DNA of 64,000 nt from NCBI RefSeq assembly GCF_001982635.1, contig NZ_MKFI01000009.1, forward strand, positions 124,001 to 188,000, given 5' to 3'. A program made the translations under genes and the position numbers. This DNA is from Bradyrhizobium mercantei. Lineage in GTDB: Bacteria; Pseudomonadota; Alphaproteobacteria; Rhizobiales; Xanthobacteraceae. Each line of letters starts with the position of its first letter. Positions within the stretch are counted from its first letter, which is position 1. The notes below the pieces were generated by a model, which searched no databases, was not told the origin of the DNA, and saw only the letters and a program-made list of their open reading frames with translations. This document shows, piece after piece, positions 35,329 to 43,333 of this stretch.

Positions 35329-36183
35329 ATGTCGATCAACGTCCGAGGTATCGAGTTTCAGGCCAATCTCGACAATCCGATGGGCTTGGAATTCTACAAT
35401 TTGTCCCATCGCTTCGGCTTCCAGTCGCCGAACTGGCCGTACTTCGAAGACGTCAAGATCGAGCGTATCCACTACATGGCGAAGTCGGGCGTGCTGTCGC
35501 AACGCATCACGACCAGCATGCACAACACCACCCACATCGACGCGCCCGCGCACGTCGTGGAGGGCACGCCCTTTATCGACGAGGTGCCATTGCCGCATTT
35601 CTTTGGCTCCGGCATCGTTGTCTCGATCCCGAAGAACTACTGGGAGCCGATCACCTATGACGATCTCGAAAGAGCGGCCGGCAAGGCGGTGCGGCCCAAC
35701 GACGTTGTGATCGTCAACACCGGCTGGCACCACAGGTATCGCGACAGCGAGGAGTATTTCTGCAAGTGCCCGGGGTTCGTCCCGTCCGCCGGCGACTGGT
35801 TCGTCGAGAAGAAAGTGAAGGTGGTCGGCCACGATACCCAGGCCAATGATCATCCGCTCGCTACCGCGATCGGTCCGCACCGCAACGGCCCGCTGCACCC
35901 GCACCTGGCGGACGAATACAAGAAGTGGTCCGGCGGGCGGGACTGGAAGGAAGATCATCCCGAGTGGGAGCCCGTGCACCGCAAGCTCTTCACCAACGGC
36001 ATTCTCGGCATCGAGAATGTGGGCGGCGATCTCGACGCAGTCACCGGTAAGCGTGTCACCTTCGCGTTCTTTCCCTGGAATTGGGACCGCGGTGACGGCT
36101 GCATCATTCGCCTCGTCGCTATGATCGACAAATCGCAGAAATACCGGATCGAGGGCGGCACTAGCTTCGGCCCCGCCGCATAA
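35329..36183 (+). CDS. Cyclase / kynurenine-formamidase-family hydrolase
   Basis: A member of the putative cyclase family (kynurenine formamidase, isatin hydrolase, polyketide cyclases), 284 residues. The metal-binding motif is HNTTHIDAPAH (65-75), the family's HxGTHxDxPxH with Thr in place of Gly; a further His lies in GHDTQANDHP. These enzymes hydrolyse amide or lactam bonds with Mn or Zn. It is the first gene of a three-gene operon with a cupin and an SDR, behind an IclR-type promoter. Substrate could be an N-formyl or cyclic amide of an aromatic amine, or a lactone; context cannot decide. Confidence 0.85.
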   Translation: MSINVRGIEFQANLDNPMGLEFYNLSHRFGFQSPNWPYFEDVKIERIHYMAKSGVLSQRITTSMHNTTHIDAPAHVVEGTPFIDEVPLPHFFGSGIVVSIPKNYWEPITYDDLERAAGKAVRPNDVVIVNTGWHHRYRDSEEYFCKCPGFVPSAGDWFVEKKVKVVGHDTQANDHPLATAIGPHRNGPLHPHLADEYKKWSGGRDWKEDHPEWEPVHRKLFTNGILGIENVGGDLDAVTGKRVTFAFFPWNWDRGDGCIIRLVAMIDKSQKYRIEGGTSFGPAA

Positions 36184-36222
36184 GGCGCGAGCGTACCAAC
36201 GTCAGAACGCGGGAGGACGTGC

Positions 36223-36573
36223 ATGCATGTGAAGCGCTTTGCCGATGCCAAACCCTATGAGGCGCCGAACCATCGCGGTGTGGTCGGCCTGCGACTGCAG
36301 GGTTTTGAGGCCGGCGGTCCCACCAATCAATGGGTCGGCTATTCGCTATTCCTGCCCGGCGGCGGCGCGGGGCCCGACTCCACGCCGTTCGAGAAGGTCT
36401 ATGTTGTTCTGGAAGGGCACATGACGGTCGTCGTCGACGGGCGGGAGACGGTGTTGGGTCCGATGGACTCCTGCACTATCGCGCCAGGCGAGGTGCGCGA
36501 GATCGTCAACCGCGAGAACGACATCTGCAAGATGCTCGTCGTGATTCCCTATCCGACGGGAGCGAAGCCATGA
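36223..36573 (+). CDS. Small single-domain cupin protein
   Basis: A 116-residue cupin with one beta-barrel: the PGGGAGPDSTPFEKVYVVLEG part is split here as PGGGAGPDSTPF and EKVYVVLEG, followed by IAPGEVREI. The usual first-motif histidines are missing (DSTPFEK instead of HxH-x-E), so metal binding is doubtful. Such small cupins often accompany catabolic oxygenases or act as isomerases. It is tightly packed between the cyclase gene and the SDR gene, whose start overlaps its stop (ATGA). The role is likely in the same pathway; mechanism unknown. Confidence 0.78.
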   Translation: MHVKRFADAKPYEAPNHRGVVGLRLQGFEAGGPTNQWVGYSLFLPGGGAGPDSTPFEKVYVVLEGHMTVVVDGRETVLGPMDSCTIAPGEVREIVNRENDICKMLVVIPYPTGAKP

Positions 36574-37370
36574 CCGGCGCGCCGACCGATCCGCTCTCGC
36601 TGTTTTCGGTGGCGGGCAAGGTTGCCATCATCACCGGTAGCTCTGGCGCGTTCGGTGCCGTTGCCGCAGAGACGCTTGCGTCGGCTGGAGCCAAGCTGGT
36701 GCTGACGGCGGGCAAGGCCAAGGAACTCGCCGAGATTGCCGCCGAGTGCCGAACGCGCGGCGCCGAGGTCGAGGAGATTTCCGGTCGCCCCACCTCCGAA
36801 GCGGTCTGCGATGCCATCGTCGCCAAGGCGGTCGAACGGTTCGGTCGCGTCGACATTCTCGTCGTTGCTTCTGGCAAGAACGATGTGGCGAAGATCGTCG
36901 ACATGGCGCCCGAGCGCTTTCTCGAGCTGATGGACGCCAACGTCACGCAGAGCTGGCTGATGTCGCGCGCTGCCGGCCGCCAGATGCTGGCGCAAGGCGA
37001 GGGAGGCAAGATCATCCTGATGTCTTCGGCGCGCGGCCTTTTGGGGCACCCCGCTGGCTACACCGCTTACTGCGCATCGAAATCCGCAGTGGACGGCATC
37101 ACGCGGGCGCTTGGATGCGAATGGGGACCGACGGGAATCACCGTCAACGCCATCGCGCCGACTGTTTTCCGCTCGCCACTGACTGCCTGGATGTTCGGGG
37201 ACGACGAGCGGGCCACGACAACACGGGCAGGGTTTCTCGCGCGCGTGCCGAAGGGGCGCCTTGGCGAACCCGCGGACCTCTCGGGTCCCTTGCTGTTCCT
37301 CGCCTCGAGGGCGTCGGACTTCTACACCGGCCATATCCTCTATGCCGACGGCGGCTATACGGCGGGGTAA
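36570..37370 (+). CDS. SDR-family oxidoreductase (classical)
   Basis: A classical short-chain dehydrogenase/reductase of 266 residues. The cofactor motif TGSSGAFG is at 22-29; the catalytic Ser152/153, Tyr167 and Lys171 are in AYCASKSAV, all present, unlike the SDR at 7127. It has a FabG-like length and C-terminus (YADGGYTAG). The ATG overlaps the cupin stop codon (ATGA), so the two are translationally coupled. It may dehydrogenate a hydroxy or dihydrodiol intermediate formed by the Rieske oxygenase at 33698. It is directly followed by gene relics. Confidence 0.88.
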   Translation: MTGAPTDPLSLFSVAGKVAIITGSSGAFGAVAAETLASAGAKLVLTAGKAKELAEIAAECRTRGAEVEEISGRPTSEAVCDAIVAKAVERFGRVDILVVASGKNDVAKIVDMAPERFLELMDANVTQSWLMSRAAGRQMLAQGEGGKIILMSSARGLLGHPAGYTAYCASKSAVDGITRALGCEWGPTGITVNAIAPTVFRSPLTAWMFGDDERATTTRAGFLARVPKGRLGEPADLSGPLLFLASRASDFYTGHILYADGGYTAG

Positions 37371-37380
37371 GTCCTGACGG

Positions 37381-37680
37381 TGTGGATCGCGATTCTGGGG
37401 GCGGCCTGATGGGGCATGGCATCGCGCAGGTCTTTGCCAGCGCTGGTCACCACTTCCGCATCACCGATCCCATGCGCGAAGTGCGGGAAGGGATTCTGCC
37501 GCGCATTAAGGCTTCCTTAGACGCCCTCGGCCATGACGAGTCTGCGCTGTCAGGATCGAAGCGTCCAACACGCTGGGACGTCGCGTCGCCGACGCTGATC
37601 TCGTCGTTGAGGCGGTGCCGGAGTATCTCGAGCCGAAACAGCAGATACTTGCCGATATCGGAGCGCGCGGAGCGGGGCGG
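37381..37680 (+). pseudogene. Relic of 3-hydroxyacyl-CoA dehydrogenase N-terminus
   Basis: One frame reads GGGLMGHGIAQVFASAGH, the NAD-binding start of 3-hydroxyacyl-CoA dehydrogenases, continuing to about 37545. The homologous reading then moves to another frame, which gives RRVADADLVVEAVPEYLEPK and KQQILADIGA. The start codon, the first strand of the fold and the entire C-terminal domain are missing. So this is a frameshifted fragment of the first third or so of the gene, directly abutting a LivM fragment. Confidence 0.8.
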
Positions 37681-37730
37681 CCTGACCCACTGCCGCTGGC
37701 CGCCGAGCCTCGCGGGCCGGTTGCGGAACT

Positions 37731-38135
37731 CGCGCTGAGGCCGCCGCGCGCAGCAATGGCGTGACCGTCGACCGCATCAAGCTCGTCATCCAAATCGTCG
37801 CGAGATCGGCCACCGCAATGGTCGGCGGGCTAATCTTCCTGCAGCGGCTCCGCGTGGATGCGGGATTCAGCGTCAACGACTGCACCGCCATGATCAACTT
37901 CATGATCGGAGGCATCGGAACGTTCGAAGGACCGATCCCGGGCGCGCTGATCTACGTTTTTCTTGACGAAACGCTCTCAACGTTCAGGCCGGTCTACCTT
38001 ATCATCCTGGGCGCGGCGGCTATCGCCGTCATGCTAATCGAGACGCGGGCATCTGGTGGCTTCGTCCGATCCCGTTGGAGCGTGCAATTGCTTCCGCTGG
38101 GCTTTCGGGTCGAGAAGTCCGGACCTGCGAATTAA
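37731..38135 (+). pseudogene. Relic of branched-chain amino acid ABC permease LivM (C-terminus)
   Basis: The reading frame from about 37731 gives AEAAARSNGVTVDRIKL, then a hydrophobic stretch with MIGGIGTFEGPIPGALIYV, which matches the last third of LivM-type permeases (the IGGLGTxxGPxxGA signature). The first two thirds, including most membrane spans, are absent, and no livH, livF or livG is next to it. A GTG at 37761 could start translation, but the product would be an incomplete permease. It indicates deletion between a former transporter operon and the dehydrogenase relic. Confidence 0.75.
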
Positions 38136-38157
38136 ACTCGCCTGTCTGGACTAGCTT

Positions 38158-39120
38158 TCAGGGTCGAAGACGGAACAGGGCTTCCGCATTGCCGTGGCAG
38201 ACCAGGCGGCGGACGTCATCCGGGAGCGGTGCCGTCTCGATGAACTTCGACGCGATGTCGGAGCGCTCGAACGGATAGTCCACCGAGAATAGTACCCGGT
38301 CCTTACCGAGGGAGCCGAGCGCGCACAACAGCGGCTCGGTCGAGCAAACCCCTGATGTTGTCACGACGACATTCCGCTTGAAGTAATCGGATGGCGCCAG
38401 CGACAGGCGCTTCGCGCCGCGGTTTGAAATCTCCCAGCGGCTGTCCAGTCGCCATAGCTGGAAGGGAAGCGCCTCGCCCATATGGCCGAGGATCAAGGTC
38501 GCCTTCGGAAAGCGGTCGAACAGTCCGGAGAACACCAGGCGCAGAGCGTGGTTGGCCGTCTCGACGCCCCAGCTCCAGACCGGCCCCCAAAGTTCCGGAT
38601 GGCCCGCATACATCGCCGGCTTGTCGGTGGGATTGCCGGGATGGATGTAGATCGGCGCGTTGAGCGCTTCCGCGCGCTCCCACAGGCCAAAATACCGGGG
38701 ATCATCCAGATAGGCGCCATTGGTCTGGCCGTTGATCATGGCGCCGACGAAGCCGAGATCGCGGACGCATCGCTCGAGTTCGGCGGCCGCCTCCGTTGGA
38801 TCCTGAAGAGCGAGATGGGCGAACCCGCCATAGCGCTTCGAGTTGCGTCTGATCTGTTCGGCGAGGTAATCGTTGCCTTCCCGCGCGAGCCGCACTGCAG
38901 TCGCCGTGTCCTTCTCGATCTGAACTCCGGGTCCGGCAAGCGAAAGGATGACATGCGAGATGTCGTTAGCATCCATTGCCGCAAGCCGCCGCTCTCCGAA
39001 ATCGGCCAGCGCATCCAGCGCCTTGTCGAACAGATCGGGGCTGATATTCGCCGAGGTGCTCCTAAAATAGGGAATGAAGGACGGAGCCATGAAGTGCTCC
39101 TCAAGGGCGATCTTGCGCAT
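38158..39120 (-). CDS. Amidohydrolase-family decarboxylase, gamma-resorcylate decarboxylase-like
   Basis: An ACMSD-group metal-dependent decarboxylase of 320 residues. Start MRKIALEEHF gives the metal ligands E7 and H9; H159 (YIHPGNP), H212 (ILGHMGE) and D280 (LFSVDYPFE) complete the site. Overall pattern, including LQDPTEAAAELERCV and ETANHALRL, follows 2,6-dihydroxybenzoate (gamma-resorcylate) decarboxylase, which yields resorcinol reversibly. 5-Carboxyvanillate or salicylate decarboxylase are alternatives. It is the third gene of a leftward operon after a P450 and an MFS carrier. The hydroxyquinol genes at 43-48 kb could take resorcinol onward. Confidence 0.86.
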   Translation of the reverse strand: MRKIALEEHFMAPSFIPYFRSTSANISPDLFDKALDALADFGERRLAAMDANDISHVILSLAGPGVQIEKDTATAVRLAREGNDYLAEQIRRNSKRYGGFAHLALQDPTEAAAELERCVRDLGFVGAMINGQTNGAYLDDPRYFGLWERAEALNAPIYIHPGNPTDKPAMYAGHPELWGPVWSWGVETANHALRLVFSGLFDRFPKATLILGHMGEALPFQLWRLDSRWEISNRGAKRLSLAPSDYFKRNVVVTTSGVCSTEPLLCALGSLGKDRVLFSVDYPFERSDIASKFIETAPLPDDVRRLVCHGNAEALFRLRP

Positions 39121-39195
39121 CAGTTATTGCCTCCAGCTCGGGTCTGTTCGAAACGATCTTGCTCTGTCAGTGCGCGACGACGTTCAGGACGGGGT

Positions 39196-40518
39196 TCATG
39201 GCAGCCTCTTCTTGTCACGACTGAGCAAGACAACTGCCACGGCCGCCAGGAAGGGCAGCAAGCCCAGCACAATGAAGATCTCGCTCGGTTTCAATCCGCC
39301 ACGCAGCATCCCGCCGGTGATCAAGGGCATGCAGACCTGTCCGCCCCGTCCCACGGCGATTGCCCAGCCGAGACCGGTCGATCGCACGAGCGTCGGGTAG
39401 AACACCGTTGCAAGTGCGATTACGCCCACGCCCCCAACACCCACGAACAAGCCGCTGAGGAAGGCGGCGGCGTTAGTCGGCCCGGGATAGCCGGGCATCT
39501 GCCCGACGGCCATAGTGAAGATGGTGGCGAGCAGGAAAGCGCCGGTCAGCAGCTTGAATGGTCCAATCTTGGAGATGAGGGCGCCGCACAGCATCATGCC
39601 GAAGACGGCGCCACCATTGTTCAGGGCAACCGTCGTGAAAGCTTGCGAGTGCTGAAGGCCGTTCGGCTGCACAAGCAGTGTCGGAACCCACAATGGGATG
39701 AACACAAGGATCGTGAACGCGATGTAGAAGATGACCCAGAGCAGAAGCGTCGTCGTCAGCCGGCCTTCGGCAAACAGGCTTCGCACGCCGGCATGTCCAT
39801 GGGTGTGATCGACCGCCGTGAATTCCTCGCGCTCGCCGATCGGACGTGCCGTGATCTGCTCGGCGATCCGGCGTACGGTTTGCCGCGACTTGCCTTTTAA
39901 GGCGAGGAAACGCAGCGAATCTGGAATTGCAAAGGCTAGAACGAACGCAAGGAAAACTGGAACGATGCCGCCGACATAGAAGATCGCCGACCATCCATAG
40001 GCCTTGATCAGCCAGGAGCCGAGGAAGGCGCCGGTCATGCCGCCAAGCGGGAAGCAGGCCCACATCAGGCCTATGACGAGCGATCGCTTGCGGGATGGTG
40101 TGTATTCGGCTGCAAGCGCGGTGAAGCAAGGCGCCGCGCCGCCAAGGCCGAGGCCCGCCAGAAAGCGCAATACCAGCAGCGTCTCGAACGAGGTCGAGGC
40201 GGCCGTCAAGAGGCTAAAAAATCCGAAAATCAACACCGAAAGGATCATCGTCAGCTTTCGACCGATGTGGTCGGCCAGTGTACCGAGTCCCAGCGCCCCG
40301 GTGAGCGCGCCAAGAAGGCCGGCCGAAAAGATTGGTGCCAAGCCGGCCGGCGTCAGCGAAAGCAACTTGGCGAGTTCGGGTGCGGCAATCCCAATCGATT
40401 GCGTGTCGATGCCGTCGATAATCGATGTAAACCCGCACAGCGCGACGATGCGTATCTGAAGCGGGCTAAAGCGGGACCCGTCGATCAAGGCACCCACATC
40501 TGTCGTGCGAGGGTTCAT
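39196..40518 (-). CDS. MFS transporter, aromatic acid:H+ symporter family (second)
   Basis: An inner-membrane AAHS carrier, 440 residues, 12 spans. It has IIDGIDTQSIG in span 1 (the family's D-G-x-D signature) and LADHIGRKLT in the loop between spans 2 and 3. The frame extends seven codons further, but the ATG at 40518 has a GAGGA ribosome site, so I prefer it. It lies between the P450 and the decarboxylase genes. Likely imports the acid that these enzymes use, for example a methoxy- or dihydroxybenzoate. Related to the carrier at 27282-28721, but clearly a separate gene. Confidence 0.9.
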   Translation of the reverse strand: MNPRTTDVGALIDGSRFSPLQIRIVALCGFTSIIDGIDTQSIGIAAPELAKLLSLTPAGLAPIFSAGLLGALTGALGLGTLADHIGRKLTMILSVLIFGFFSLLTAASTSFETLLVLRFLAGLGLGGAAPCFTALAAEYTPSRKRSLVIGLMWACFPLGGMTGAFLGSWLIKAYGWSAIFYVGGIVPVFLAFVLAFAIPDSLRFLALKGKSRQTVRRIAEQITARPIGEREEFTAVDHTHGHAGVRSLFAEGRLTTTLLLWVIFYIAFTILVFIPLWVPTLLVQPNGLQHSQAFTTVALNNGGAVFGMMLCGALISKIGPFKLLTGAFLLATIFTMAVGQMPGYPGPTNAAAFLSGLFVGVGGVGVIALATVFYPTLVRSTGLGWAIAVGRGGQVCMPLITGGMLRGGLKPSEIFIVLGLLPFLAAVAVVLLSRDKKRLP

Positions 40519-40563
40519 GGATTCCTCAACCGCTTGCAATTTATTTATCCTGGTCGTGCGTCT

Positions 40564-41736
40564 TCAATGCACCGATACGACGCACTTCCTGATGCCGCGC
40601 AGCACGTTGTTGACACCGCGCTCCATCTCGAGCAGCTCGAAACGCTTAACGCGCTTGGTAAGCGCGCTGAGCAGCGCCCGAATCTCCATGCGCGCGAGGT
40701 TGTTGCCGACGCATTGATGTTCGCCGAACCCGAATCCCAGATGCTCGTTGGTGCCGCGGCGGTTCACCTGGAAATGGTCGGCATCATCCCACCTGCGCTC
40801 GTCGCGGTTGGCCGAGCCAAACAGCAAGATGGCGCGCGAACCCTTGGGCAGCCGCACGCCGTCCATCTCGTGATCTTTCGCGACGTAGCGCGAAAAAGCC
40901 TGGATTGGGCTTTCGATCCGGATTGCCTCGTTGATCGCCTGCGGCAGCAGAGCGGGATTGCCGCGCACGATGTCCCATTCCGCCGGATGCCGCGCGAACA
41001 GCCAGATCGCGCTGATAGTCGCGAAGATCGTCGTGTCCAGCGACGGGCCCATGTAGTCATTCATCAGGAACGGGCAGATCGTCGGATCGATCTCGCCGCG
41101 GTCTGCCGCATCCCAGATCATCTGCGCCCAGCCGCCGGGTTTGAGCTTGCCCGGAACGCATTGGGTGAAGGCGTAATGAACCATCTCGCCGACGACGGGG
41201 AAGGCGGCCGTGGTCCGCGCGTTGATCGGCCCGAAGCAATCGAAATTGGCCGGTGCCCAGTCGAGCATGCGCTCGCGCCCTTCCTCGGGCAGGCCGACCA
41301 ACTCGGAGACGATGGAGACGGGCAGGTGCGGCGCAAGCTCGGACGCGACGTCAAATGTTCCCTTGGCGACGACCTTTTCCACGATCGCCTCCGCTTCGGC
41401 CGTCACGCGCTCGCGCAGCGAAGACAGCGCCTTTGGCGTGAGAGGGCGCTCAATCACCTTGCGCAGTGTTTCATGGTTCGGTGGATCGCTGCAGAGCAGT
41501 CCGCCCTTCAGCTTCTCGTTCATCTCATCGTTCATCGTCACGCCACCGGCCGACGAGAACACTTCCCAGTTCTCAAGTGCGCCGCGCACCTCGGCATAGC
41601 GTGGCAGCACGAACATACCGTAGGCGTCGAGCCACACCACCGGCCCGAGATCGCGCAATTTCCGATAGACCGGGAACGGGTCAAGCAGCGCGTCAGTGGT
41701 GAAGAGCTCGAGCGACGAAGAAGGAGCCCTTGGCAT
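40564..41736 (-). CDS. Cytochrome P450, bacterial class I
   Basis: A soluble P450 of 390 residues. The heme thiolate is Cys342 in GFGEHQCVGNNLARME, the ExxR motif lies in NEAIRIESP, and the I-helix region is DYMGPSLDTTIF. Pattern and length fit CYP199-like enzymes that demethylate or hydroxylate para-substituted benzoates. The frame begins 23 codons earlier, but MPRAPSSSLELF is the credible start, with an AGGAGG-type site just upstream. No ferredoxin or ferredoxin reductase gene is nearby, so redox partners must come from elsewhere. It is the first gene of the leftward operon, divergent from the IclR gene. Confidence 0.9.
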   Translation of the reverse strand: MPRAPSSSLELFTTDALLDPFPVYRKLRDLGPVVWLDAYGMFVLPRYAEVRGALENWEVFSSAGGVTMNDEMNEKLKGGLLCSDPPNHETLRKVIERPLTPKALSSLRERVTAEAEAIVEKVVAKGTFDVASELAPHLPVSIVSELVGLPEEGRERMLDWAPANFDCFGPINARTTAAFPVVGEMVHYAFTQCVPGKLKPGGWAQMIWDAADRGEIDPTICPFLMNDYMGPSLDTTIFATISAIWLFARHPAEWDIVRGNPALLPQAINEAIRIESPIQAFSRYVAKDHEMDGVRLPKGSRAILLFGSANRDERRWDDADHFQVNRRGTNEHLGFGFGEHQCVGNNLARMEIRALLSALTKRVKRFELLEMERGVNNVLRGIRKCVVSVH

Positions 41737-42116
41737 GTTAATCCTCCTGCATTTCCACACTCTGGATCTCGATACCTGCAGGGCAGGCCGTCTCCAGTCG
41801 GTCATTTCGCTCGCGTTGGCCGCGAGTCACATTGTCGATCTCAGATGTCGAAGATCTTCTTTTCGGTCTTGTGCAGGCATCCGCTGGCACCGTTCGCCGC
41901 ACGCGAGAGGTGTGCCGCGTCGATGACTGTTTGAACGCAAGGGATCAGGCGACAAGCCATCCTTCGATCCTCTCCGCATCTCCTCCGAGGACGCTCTTGT
42001 TTAACCGGCGCCTGATCCGCATGTACCGTAATGCGGTATACATGTATCATACAGCGATTATGCTCGCAAGGTCCGCGGCGCTTCTCTTTCGCGTCCGATC
42101 CAGTTACGAAAGCACC
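41737..42116. other. Divergent intergenic region P450 operon / IclR gene
   Basis: About 380 bp holding the promoters of the P450 operon and the IclR gene. The open frame of the IclR gene runs back through it, but without a plausible earlier start. The only distinct element is the palindromic promoter at 42022-42064. Confidence 0.5.
42022..42064 (+). promoter_or_regulatory. Promoter with IclR-like palindrome, site 3 (IclR gene)
   Basis: By alignment to the two other sites: -35 TGTACC (42022-42027), 17-bp spacer, -10 TATCAT (42045-42050). The palindrome ATACATGTAT (42038-42047) overlaps the -10. A following GCG element (42053-42055) also aligns with the other sites. It lies 67 bp before the IclR start, in the divergent region, so autoregulation and control of the P450 operon are both possible. 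Confidence 0.65.
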
Positions 42117-42911
42117 ATGAAGAAGAAAGCTGTCCAGCGTCACGGCATCCCCGCCGCTGACAAGAACCAGATCCAGGTGATTTCCCGCGCGGCCGCCATC
42201 CTTCGCGTTGTGGAGGAGGAGGCGACGGGTCTTAGTCTCGGTCAAATCGCGACCCGGGTGGACTTGGCGCGCTCGACTGTGCAGCGGATCGTCAATGCGC
42301 TGGTTGCTGAGGGCTTGCTGTTTATGGCGGGCGCAGCCGGGAGCGTGGTGCTTGGTCCTGCGCTGCTACGGCTCGCGCGCACCTCGGGTCCTCAATTCGC
42401 GGAGATCGCACGGCCTCAGCTCATTAAGCTGTCGGGCGATCTTCAGGAAACGGTGGACCTCGCTGCCATCCGCAAGGACCGCGCAATCTTCATCGATCAG
42501 ATTGTTGGTCCGCAGCGCTTGCGTACGGTTTCGGCCATCGGTGAATCCTTTCCGTTGTACTGTACGGCAAACGGAAAGGCGCATCTAGCAACGTTGGAGA
42601 ACAGCGAGGTCGAAAACCTGCTGGGCCGCTCGTTCGAGCGGCGAACCGCCACTACGATCACCAACCTCAACGAACTGCTGTCCGAACTCTCCGAGATCCG
42701 GACCCGCGGTTTTGCCATGGACCGAGAAGAGCACACGCTTGGCATTTGCGCCGCGGGAGTTGCCGTGAAGGATCACCTCGGTAATCCTCACGCGATCTCA
42801 GTTCCGGTACCGACTGCGAGGTTTGTAAACGAAGAAGTGAACATCACGAAGCAATTGCTGAAAACCAAGACCCAACTGTCGAAGCTGGTGGAGACGAAGG
42901 GCTATCGGTGA
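42117..42911 (+). CDS. IclR-family transcriptional regulator
   Basis: A 264-residue IclR regulator. The winged helix covers about residues 20-85 (LSLGQIATRVDLARSTVQRI as recognition unit) and the GAF-like effector domain residues 95-255, with typical features such as FPLYCTANGKAHLA and DREEHTLGICAAGVAV. The frame runs 95 codons further upstream, but MKKKAVQRHG at 42117 is the natural start. IclR proteins in this bacterial group often control 3-oxoadipate and aromatic acid genes. Its own promoter carries a palindrome shared with the Rieske gene at 33698 and the cyclase operon at 35329, so those are proposed targets. Confidence 0.92.
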   Translation: MKKKAVQRHGIPAADKNQIQVISRAAAILRVVEEEATGLSLGQIATRVDLARSTVQRIVNALVAEGLLFMAGAAGSVVLGPALLRLARTSGPQFAEIARPQLIKLSGDLQETVDLAAIRKDRAIFIDQIVGPQRLRTVSAIGESFPLYCTANGKAHLATLENSEVENLLGRSFERRTATTITNLNELLSELSEIRTRGFAMDREEHTLGICAAGVAVKDHLGNPHAISVPVPTARFVNEEVNITKQLLKTKTQLSKLVETKGYR

Positions 42912-43333
42912 TCTGCGGGTCGCGCGGCTCTATCTGCCAAGGATACGCGCTCCCGCGGCTCGGATTTTGGTTGCGGCTGGTGGCGCTGCATTCATCTGGG
43001 AGCGTCATTTGATCTGCTCGGCGATATTCAGCAATATTAGATAGACCGCGCACAAGAGGTGGTTCTTGTCGAACTGCGAAAGTGCCGCCGACCGGTCGGA
43101 TGCTTGCGTTGTGGACCAGGCGGCGGCAAGCAAATGGCGCTCCGAGAAGATCTGATCTCGCGCGCATACATTGGCCATCAATAAGTTGAGTTTGTAATCC
43201 GTGCTCAGCTGTTTCGATGGGACATCGCCGGCGCAAACGATCTTCCACACAGCCGCGCACAACGCCTTCGTCGGTAACTGTCAGACGCCTCGGCCATTAC
43301 CTTCCCCGGCTCTGCACCTTTTTAGGATGCGAA
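42912..43333. other. Gap with no recognisable gene
   Basis: About 420 bp between convergent IclR and dioxygenase genes. A leftward frame at 43005-43262 ends in a helical, hydrophobic segment (HLLCAVYLILLNIAEQI) and might be a relic, but it has no ribosome site and I cannot place it in a family. No T-run terminator seen. Confidence 0.35.

Noticed and set aside
38482..39900. A 472-codon rightward frame over the decarboxylase and MFS genes
   Set aside because: It spans two leftward genes and their intergenic region; no protein family pattern.
40267..41934. A 555-codon open frame antisense to the P450 gene
   Set aside because: Shadow of a GC-rich gene; the sense strand has all P450 motifs and the antisense product is featureless.
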